A DNA stretch of 51,491 nt from the NCBI GenBank assembly GCA_965644315.1, contig CBFFRQ010000033.1:1-51491 (forward strand), given 5' to 3'. Of the stretch, positions 44,901 through 51,491 are shown piece by piece. This stretch comes from Caecitellus pseudoparvulus. Taxonomy: Eukaryota; Bigyra: Bicosoecida. A program made the translations under genes and the position numbers. Positions within the stretch are counted from its first letter, which is position 1, and every line of letters begins with the position of its first letter. The notes below the pieces were generated by a model, which ran no database searches, was not told where the DNA came from, and worked only from the letters and a program-made list of their open reading frames with translations.

Positions 44901-47900
44901 AACACCAAAGGGAGCAAGCAGTCCTCTGCATGCCTTACTTGTCTATCGACGGTCACTCGGGCAGCGCATTCGATTTGGCCCGCTCGAAGAATGTGGCCCA
45001 GCGCTCTCACAAGCGGCGAGGGAGTTTGGATGCCTCATCAAGCTGGAGAACAAGCCGTGGCGCGGGAAGCAGGGGCAAGTCATGTTGACATTTGCATGCG
45101 CCCACACAAGCCCTGACTCTGCAGGTTCGGGTTGCAGCCCAGAACCAAGCAGCCCTGTTCACGATCCGCAACAGCGTGATGCTGCTCTGGCTTCGCCACA
45201 GAGACTTTGCCAGCAGTGCCCCTTCAGGATACGGGTGGCCCTAAGTCAGAAGGGATACACTCTGGAGGTTTGCATGCACCACAACCACACCCCTGCAAAG
45301 TACTTCGCAATCGATGAACCCGTTGACCCGACCAAGCAGGTCGGTCGTGCGGAGTACATGTCCCTGCCCCTCAGCCCCGTGGTGACGGAAATCATCAAAA
45401 AAAGGGCAGCAAGCACGCCTGGCGCATCCATGCTTGACATCCTTACCTATCTCCTAGCCAAGACACAGTGCTCAACCCCTGAGGTATACATGGAGCACGA
45501 CCAGATGCTCAGGGAAAAGCACGCAGCCATGTGCCAGCTCATTCAGGACGCTGGTCTCAGACGCAAACATGGACTGTTCAACATCCACCCTTCCCCTGCC
45601 GCAATCCAGGGATATTTGGACAAAATGAAGCGAGAGCAGCGCGGGGGGATGTCCGTCTTTCAGGCGTGTGTGGACATGGCGGCGGCAGACACGACCAACA
45701 CCTACTTCCACCTCAACAAGCTCAACCAAGCGGAAGACTTCAGTGTCTTGCTCATAATCACACCGCAAATGAGGAAGTATGCAGCTACAAGCGAGTACAA
45801 GGAGTCCATGAACTCCCTGGTGTACGAGGATGACACGGGAGGCACCGACAAGTTCAAGTCAAAGCTCTTCACGTGGCTGTACAGGTCACCCCACACCTCA
45901 CATGGCATCCCAGTTGCGTTCATGTACTTCCATGCAGGGGAACACCCAGTGCCTGGGGCCCTAGCCCACGCCCTCGTGTGGTCGTACCAGAAGATGGAGG
46001 CCGAGCTGGGTGGTGCGTTTCACCTCACTGCCAAGATGATGGACAAGTGCCCACATGGCCACTCCGCCTTCGCATGGCACGTGGGAACCAAGATGAAGAG
46101 GCTGCTGGACAAAGTGGGGAGTGATCCCAACGTGCCCCGCTCGCTGCAGGTCTCTGCCCAGGCGGCCCAGCGGCAGCTGGGCGACTTCGGCGCGGTGGAG
46201 GATGCCAGCAAGGCGAAGTGGCTGCCTGTGCACGAAACCATCCAGACGCTTCGCGAGCATGCCCATGAACTCAGCGCCTTCAGACACATTCCAGAAGTGC
46301 AGATGCTGGAACGCATGCTGCATAGCAAGCTGTTCCTCTGTCACTTCCACGCTCTGAAGGCTGTGAACGGGAGCGTCACCATGATCCTTCCAGACCAAGA
46401 GAGCAAAACCACCTTCACGGATGCAGCCCGCACACTGTTCACGGCAACGTCGCCTCAAGAGCTCCACCGCCACTGGCAAGTCATGAAGCAGGACGTGTGC
46501 GCTGATCCTAAGTACCGCAAAGCGCTGGAGTACTTGGAGGCGAACTGGCTGTGTGACGCGTGGCTGCCAACTTGGGCACTTTGGTTTCGCAATGACCGCT
46601 CCATGGACAACACAACAAACTATGTTGAGTCAATGTGGAACATGCTCAAGTACCGGGTCTTGAAGCGGCGCTACAACCATTCAACCTATGAGATGCTCGT
46701 TGCGCTTGTAGGGGGGCCAGAGCCAGACAAGGGAGGCTGTTTAGTGTCGTACATCCAGTATCGTGAAGTGGCCCGGGCGTACAGGACAGGTGCCCGGAGT
46801 TCCGTACAACGAATGGCGAGAGAGTCAAAAAAGAAAGGGCTCGAGATGTTCCTGAGGTGGAAGAAGGAGGGTGTCTTGGAGGAACGCATCAACCTGCAAG
46901 ACTGCAAGACGCTAACCTTCAAGATCCACAGCGAGTCACAGACCAATCCCATCTACATCGTCTCGTTGGCTAACCCCCGAACATGTGGCCCAATCTGCGA
47001 TTGCTCTGCCCACGGATCCACAGCTTCGTGCAAGCACGGCTGGGCAGCACGCCACTACGCTCACGAGATCCTGCGGTGTGATGTCGCAGGCAAGATATCG
47101 GAAACATTTGGGGGGAAAGAGCTGAGCGCCACTGAAACGGACTCGAATCCAGTTGATGGGTCTCAGATGAGCCCTGGTTGCGCCCAGGATCCGGAGGGTG
47201 CTGCCTCGCCTGCCACAGAGTCTCCCTCAACGACTGAAGGCGCCAGGGAGCCGAGCACACCAGAGGCCAAGGCAATTGCAAAGGAGCTGGCAGCCCTGGC
47301 ACTGAAGATGGAACGACTCGGTTCAGCCATTCCAAGCTCAGCAATCAGGCTTGTTAAGCGGGCTGCAACGGAGTGTGACCCAGAGATCTGCTGGGCTCCA
47401 GGGCTGGATGCCGCCGCCAAGGGGGCACGGAGCAGGGAGAAGTACGTTGCAAACTCTGGGAACTTCTCAGGGCACATGGCCAGAAAACTTCGACGAAAGA
47501 AGTCATTGCGAACTTCGCCTGGTAAGGGTTCCCAAGTGGACCCAGCACACGCACGCAGACTGAAGCCCTCTGACACTTCGAGCGCACAGCCAGCTCTCTG
47601 CAAGCACCCCAACCGCCGGACGCAACAAACGAAACCATCGTCGGTGACAAGCAAGAACATGGTGAGGAAGTTTTCAACACGCGCACCAGTTGCATCCAGG
47701 CCGGCTGAAGGCAGCCTTGATGCGATCGGACTGGACACGCTGTACGTGGCTCGAGAGGGAGCGGATGCCGTGTCCACGAAGCAAGTCTTCCGCGTTTGGC
47801 TTGGGGACAACCCTGAACACACCATCATCGTAGACTCCAAGGGCTTCATAATGGACAGAGTGGTGAGAGTGCCCCCCAAGCCAGTGTTCCTGCTCGTGGA

Positions 47901-49113
47901 TGACTTCCTTCCTTTGGCAGTCCAGCGCCTTGCGAAGGCGGCAACGAAACACTTGGCACTCTTGCGCAGCCTGCGAGAGGCTGAGAGCGGGGACTGTCTG
48001 GCACAGATGATAAGCCTGGTATTATGGAGCGCCTTCCCAGAGGATGCGGAGCGGCGTGCAGGTGCCTTTTGGTGCCCGGATGTCCTTACAGGTCTCGGCC
48101 AGCCCTCAGCGGCGGCCTCCGTCACAACCATTCGAGGAGACATCGTCCGGGCATTTGATGCGCAGGGCTGGGACTGCGTGTACGTTGTACTGGGGAATGA
48201 GTCGCAGCCACTGCTTGCTCAGTGCTTCCCTGACGGCCGTTTTGACCCAGCCAGAGACCATGTGGACCACAGCCGCCTTGCACACGTGCCCAAGGCCGAA
48301 TGGACTGAGGCGGTGACGCACATGGTTGGGGACCTTGGCAGGCTTTGGAGAGAGAGGGCTCTGCAAGGCATTCCTAAGTCGTTGTGGTACATCCATGAGA
48401 CGAGGGAGAGGTCAGTTGTCCACCCGCCTGTCCCGTTCCAGCCCAAGTTCCAAGAGGGGGACTCCATCCTCGCACGGGCATTCATCCCACCCGGCCAAGG
48501 GGAGGACGGAGAGTCCATGGACTGGGGATGGACGAATGGGTCCGATGGCTGGTACCCTGGGCGTGTGTCACAGGTGCGAGCCGACGGCACATACTCCATC
48601 ACCTTTGACGATGGCGACAGCCACGGCAGAGTGCCTGCCAAGTCTGTGCAGGTGCCACAGAGGTCGGAGAAAAGGCTGGGCGGGACAAAGAGACAGCGGG
48701 AAAGATCGGCTGCAAGTCTGGCAAGGTCTGGGGCAGCTTGTGTTGCAGAGGATGACGAGGATGACGGCAGTGAAGTGCAGGATGGGGATGTGCTCAGCCT
48801 CATGGAGCAGCCGCAGTGGTACCTCATGGTCAACACCCGTGCGCACACGCGGGCGTACTTCTATGACCCACGTGATGGGAAAACTGTATGTGGGAGGTTC
48901 CAGGAAGGGTCCAAGGTCATTGAAGCGGAGTACATGAAGCTGGACGGCGGCGAGTTGCTGGACCTGGTCACGAAGTGCGAGCCAGTGAATCCCCAACATC
49001 TGACAGGCGACATCGAGGAAGACCGAGCAGACTTGCTCATATCAAAGTCAACCTTTTTGGCCCGCAAGAGCGAGTACCACATTATTTCCAGAGGAAAACG
49101 CCGGAAGACCTGA
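41985..49113 (+). CDS. MULE-type SWIM transposase fused to a RecQ-like helicase relic and a Tudor-like domain
   Basis: Exons 41985-42482, 42544-44372 and 44433-49113 (introns 61 and 60 nt) give about 2,335 aa; an upstream in-frame ATG near 41931 is possible. Residues about 385-740 follow RecQ helicase order (LVISPLDDDQADLL; VIVASIPQAM; FERVLFVCRDEATTNAL; YDCVIVHHFPGDLATLAELA) but lack a Walker A. Next come a Cys/His finger, CQQCPFRIRV...HHNHTP, at 1033-1062; the transposase core with YEDDTGGTDKF (~1242), MMDKCPHGH (~1310), CHFHALKAV (~1412) and TTNYVESMWNMLK (~1505); and a SWIM finger, CDCSAHGSTASCKHG, at about 1631-1645. A Tudor-like domain at about 2117-2185 has GWYPGRVSQVRADGTYSITF and DDGDSHGRVP. 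The core is that of Mutator-like elements. The frames on both sides of the second intron are the same, broken only by TAA at 44392-44394 inside that intron. Confidence 0.8.
44373..44432 (+). other. Predicted 60-nt intron removing the only stop between helicase-like and transposase regions
   Basis: It begins GTGGGC after codon fragment GC and ends CTCTTTGACAG. Internally it carries CTAAC, a good branch-point sequence, 38 nt from the 3' end. Its length is a multiple of three and it contains the TAA at 44392-44394. Without splicing, the upstream ORF ends there and a second ORF opens in the same frame, with its first ATG at 44464. Confidence 0.55.
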
Positions 49114-50392
49114 GAGTAGAAGGAGCTGGGTGCCCTGCGGGCGAGCTCCAGGGAGCATTGCAGGCCCACTTCGCAGTGGTGTGCAAGTCAGAGTGGTTCT
49201 TTCCGGCATTGACTTTCGTTTTGAGGAACCATAGCCCCCCTGGGTGGAGAAGGGAGGAAGCATCGCACAAGATTTGCGAAAGGGGACATATGGCGAGAAG
49301 CCAGGTCGAGCTGGACGTCCACGAGGTCAGCGGAGAAGCTGTGGAGACGCAACAGCCTATGCTAGACCTGCGATAGGTCTTCGGGTTTTCCCTTACCATG
49401 AAAATCACCAGGGCTTGCGCAAGGATGGGCGGCAATCCGGGTACGCGGGAGACAGGAGAAGCCAGCCCGCACCAAGAAGTCGCCGACACGGATTACGCAA
49501 TGCACAGGGCTTTTCACCCACGCAGACTACGCAGGTAGTGTTGCATGCATACTGATCGAGCCCCCGTACACTGTCCTGTTGGGGATTACTGGCAGAAGCC
49601 GATGATAGAGCTCCGAAGCTCAGTGGAGTTTCATGAAACTCTGCCCAGATGGAGTTGCACCTCTGCGGCAGGCCCTGTTGAGGTTCCAGGCATATTTTCG
49701 ACCGAACCAAATTCAACTTTCACTCATAACGTAACAGAGCAAAATTCAAGCTCTGGGAAGCCTGCGTAGTCACGCTAGGCTGGCCTTGTGTCACTGCACC
49801 TGCGCTGACACCACCCACCCTTGGGACGTTGCTTTCAAGGAGCCACTACGAACACTTGCGGACGCAAAGCCCCGTAAGGCAGCGCCCAGATATAAATTTG
49901 TGACATAAAGTGTGAATCCTGTTGTATTTGATAGGGCGGAAGGTTTGCGACCCCTCGTAAGAGCTCTGCTTCAGCACCAGGCACCTCTCAGGCAGTCCCA
50001 GTGTTTCCGGGGGGGGACAGAAGCAACGCACATACCTTGCCGAAGTGCAACAGACATGAGCAGCCTAGTGGAGTTGGACAATTTCCTGGGGCCACATTCC
50101 AGGGATCCTCGCAGTCGCTTGGAGAGTAGGCGGCCGCCAGCGGGCGAGCGCAGACTTCAAGCATGGCAATGCACATTGAATTCATTTGAAACTTGTTGCA
50201 TGGTCACCCTTGCATGGCTCATGCTGTGTGTCTACCTTGAGCTACTTGCTGAGCTGTCTTGCTCTGCCTCGCGGCCACCTTGCGCTGCGCTGGCCAGCAC
50301 AGATCTCAGGTCAGCGATGCAACCTGAGGGGGGACAATACATACATTAATGTATGTATGAGCGATATGTCTCAACTGCTGCCGCAGTTTGCG
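49114..50392. other. Region after the transposase gene, no recognised gene
   Basis: About 1.28 kb of intermediate GC content with only short ORFs that resemble nothing I know. A small perfect hairpin (AGACCT/AGGTCT, 5-nt loop) lies at 49364-49380. This stretch would contain the 3' terminus of the mobile element if the transposase is still in its element. Confidence 0.35.
50337..50358. repeat. Perfect 22-nt palindrome at the composition boundary
   Basis: The sequence consists of ATACATACAT, then TA, then the exact inverted copy ATGTATGTAT. It lies about 35 nt before the switch to AT-rich DNA. Confidence 0.95.
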
Positions 50393-50962
50393 ACTAAAAA
50401 CAGATATATTTATATATAGTTTTCTTAGATAAAATCTATAAATACCATTCTTAGATATATTTATAATAGATATATAACACTTATTAAACACTACCCCTAC
50501 AAAAACAATCCCTTATAAACCCTTGATACCATTTTTATACTACTATTTACTACTATTTTATAAGTGTTATCTTAAGGGTTATCACTACAATAAATAGAAA
50601 TAATATAAAAAATATAATAAATATATATATATATTTTTTTTAAATCTCTTCTTAACACTTCATCAACAATCAATCAAAATAAAATTGAAGCAATCAAGCA
50701 TCCATCCAATCTACCTATTCCAGAAACAATCAAAGGAGACGAAAAGCCAAAATAAAAAGATTCATTCAATATCACTTATTCATATATAATATAACCCTAA
50801 ATTTAATATAACCCTTATCACTTAATCCCTTAATCCCTTAATCCCTTAATCCCTTAACCCTGAATCCTACAAAGTGCGTGGAGTGTGTGCGAATATATAA
50901 TAAAAAACATTCTCTCACATTTTAAAAGGGTTTTAAGATAATTATTTATATTAATATATATA
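50393..50962. other. AT-rich noncoding leader of the virus-like segment
   Basis: 570 nt without an ORF of note. It contains poly-A/T and TATATA runs, an AAAATTGA octamer at 50681-50688 and a short TTAATCCC array at 50822-50860. Several other aaccct/agggtt strings are scattered around it. Confidence 0.5.
50822..50860. repeat. TTAATCCC tandem array, telomere-like
   Basis: Four exact TTAATCCC units (50822-50853) are followed by a shortened TTAACCC. On the other strand the unit reads GGGATTAA. It resembles, but does not match, canonical telomere units such as TTTAGGG or TTAGGG. Confidence 0.85.
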
Positions 50963-51491
50963 ATGTATATAATGAATTTTAACTTATATCAAAATATATT
51001 ACATTGTAAAAATATAGAAGATGATATTTTATTAACTTGTTGTGAAAATATAGAATGCGTAAGAAATAAATTTATTCAAGCTACGAGATTTAGAGGGGCT
51101 GATAATTCAAAAATTACAATTGAAGATATTAAGAATATTAAAAAATCAGGATTAACCATTGATTTAATAAAAAAATTTGATGATGGTAATTTAAATTTTA
51201 CAGTATTACATAAATTTAAAAAGTTTAGTATTGATTGGATTTTTAAATATCCAGAAAAAGAATGGAGCATTGAAGGAATAGAAAATGACAAAGAGTTTTT
51301 TTATGATTTAATAGAAATATTTGAAAATTTTAAATGGTCTTCTAATACATTAAAAGAATATATCAAAATATTAAAATGTAAAGAAAAACACAAAAGAAAA
51401 TATAAAAATGTATTAGATGAATTAATAATGGTTGTTTATCATCCTGATAATGCTGAAAGATTAGGAATATTTAATAATATATCAAAAGAGG
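50963..51491 (+). CDS. Giant-virus-like protein, N-terminal part (runs off right edge)
   Basis: Open from ATG 50963 (a second in-frame ATG at 50972) to the window end, at least 176 codons. The composition is Lys/Ile/Asn/Phe-rich. The stretch IDWIFKYPEKEWSIEGI followed by ENFKWSSNTLKEYIKIL recalls the W-and-NP-rich repeat proteins of Mimiviridae and relatives. The later LIMVVYHPDNAERLGIF resembles the HPD/HPx ending common in their small proteins. This family assignment is by pattern only. Function is unknown. The ORF continues beyond the window, so length and C-terminus cannot be judged. Confidence 0.5.
   Translation, partial: MYIMNFNLYQNILHCKNIEDDILLTCCENIECVRNKFIQATRFRGADNSKITIEDIKNIKKSGLTIDLIKKFDDGNLNFTVLHKFKKFSIDWIFKYPEKEWSIEGIENDKEFFYDLIEIFENFKWSSNTLKEYIKILKCKEKHKRKYKNVLDELIMVVYHPDNAERLGIFNNISKE

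Larger units (their letters stand above)
50393..51491. mobile_element. AT-rich, giant-virus-like DNA segment (endogenous insertion or assembly chimera)
   Basis: From about 50,393 the base composition changes within a few tens of bases from mixed or GC-rich to an extreme A+T bias, and stays so to the window end. Coding there uses A/T-ending codons almost only (AAA, TTA, ATA, GAA), unlike every gene to the left. The single ORF in it resembles nucleocytoplasmic large DNA virus proteins. Organelle DNA is an alternative, but no organellar gene is visible. Confidence 0.6.

Noticed and set aside
49364-49380. Hairpin AGACCT/AGGTCT as a terminator
   Set aside because: Six-base stem, no T-run, and the context is eukaryotic; no functional claim is justified.
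41798-50030. Direct repeat gaagcaacgc at about 41798 and 50022 as a target-site duplication of the transposon
   Set aside because: No matching inverted repeats lie just inside the two copies, and a 10-mer shared over 8 kb can be chance.
50393-51491. Mitochondrial or plastid insertion
   Set aside because: No organellar protein, rRNA or tRNA is recognisable and the ORF pattern resembles giant-virus proteins, though this alternative is not fully excluded.

Overview
This is nuclear DNA of a unicellular eukaryote, very GC-rich to about 50,390 and then abruptly AT-rich to the end. Genes are tightly packed on both strands. Most carry a few very short GT-AG introns: I could place about 15, between 53 and 116 nt, by keeping reading phase and restoring conserved protein sequence. 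The gene set (SEC13, YIF1, sphingosine-1-phosphate lyase, two DHHC acyltransferases, a copine/RGLG protein, a SAP30BP-like protein and a CSPP1-like coiled-coil protein) fits a free-living protist or alga, probably flagellated. I cannot name the species.

Layout. 1-1277: a fragment of a giant extracellular-type protein gene, running off the left edge (minus strand). 1419-4181: a Crinkler/RHS-like P-loop NTPase with a putative C-terminal nuclease domain (minus). 5384-20846: a huge secreted or surface multidomain protein of about 5,000 aa (minus), whose 3' module is the parent or sister of the 1-1277 fragment and carries a frameshift and a stop. 21087-25321: three minus-strand housekeeping genes (SEC13, copine/RGLG-like, a DHHC-family protein). 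25720-37287: three plus-strand genes (S1P lyase, CSPP1-like IQ protein, an unknown anchored protein). 37386-41593: DHHC-2 (minus), SAP30BP-like (plus), an unknown coiled-coil protein (minus) and YIF1 (minus). 41985-49113: a very large MULE-type transposase gene in which a degenerate RecQ-like helicase region, a DDE transposase, a SWIM zinc finger and a Tudor-like domain appear to form one protein of about 2,335 aa, joined across a 60-nt intron that removes the only in-frame stop.

50,393-51,491: a sharp compositional switch to extremely AT-rich DNA that starts just after a perfect 22-nt palindrome. It contains a short TTAATCCC tandem array and the start of an ORF that looks like a nucleocytoplasmic giant-virus (Mimiviridae-like) protein. 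It is either the edge of an endogenous giant-virus insertion or an assembly chimera.

The middle of the window is mostly secretory and membrane biology: COPII coat, ER-Golgi YIF1, two palmitoyltransferase-family proteins, and an MGCSSS-type lipid-anchored VWA protein next to one of them. The flanks hold the mobile and conflict-related material: Crinkler-like NTPase, duplicated surface-protein modules, transposase and virus-like DNA.
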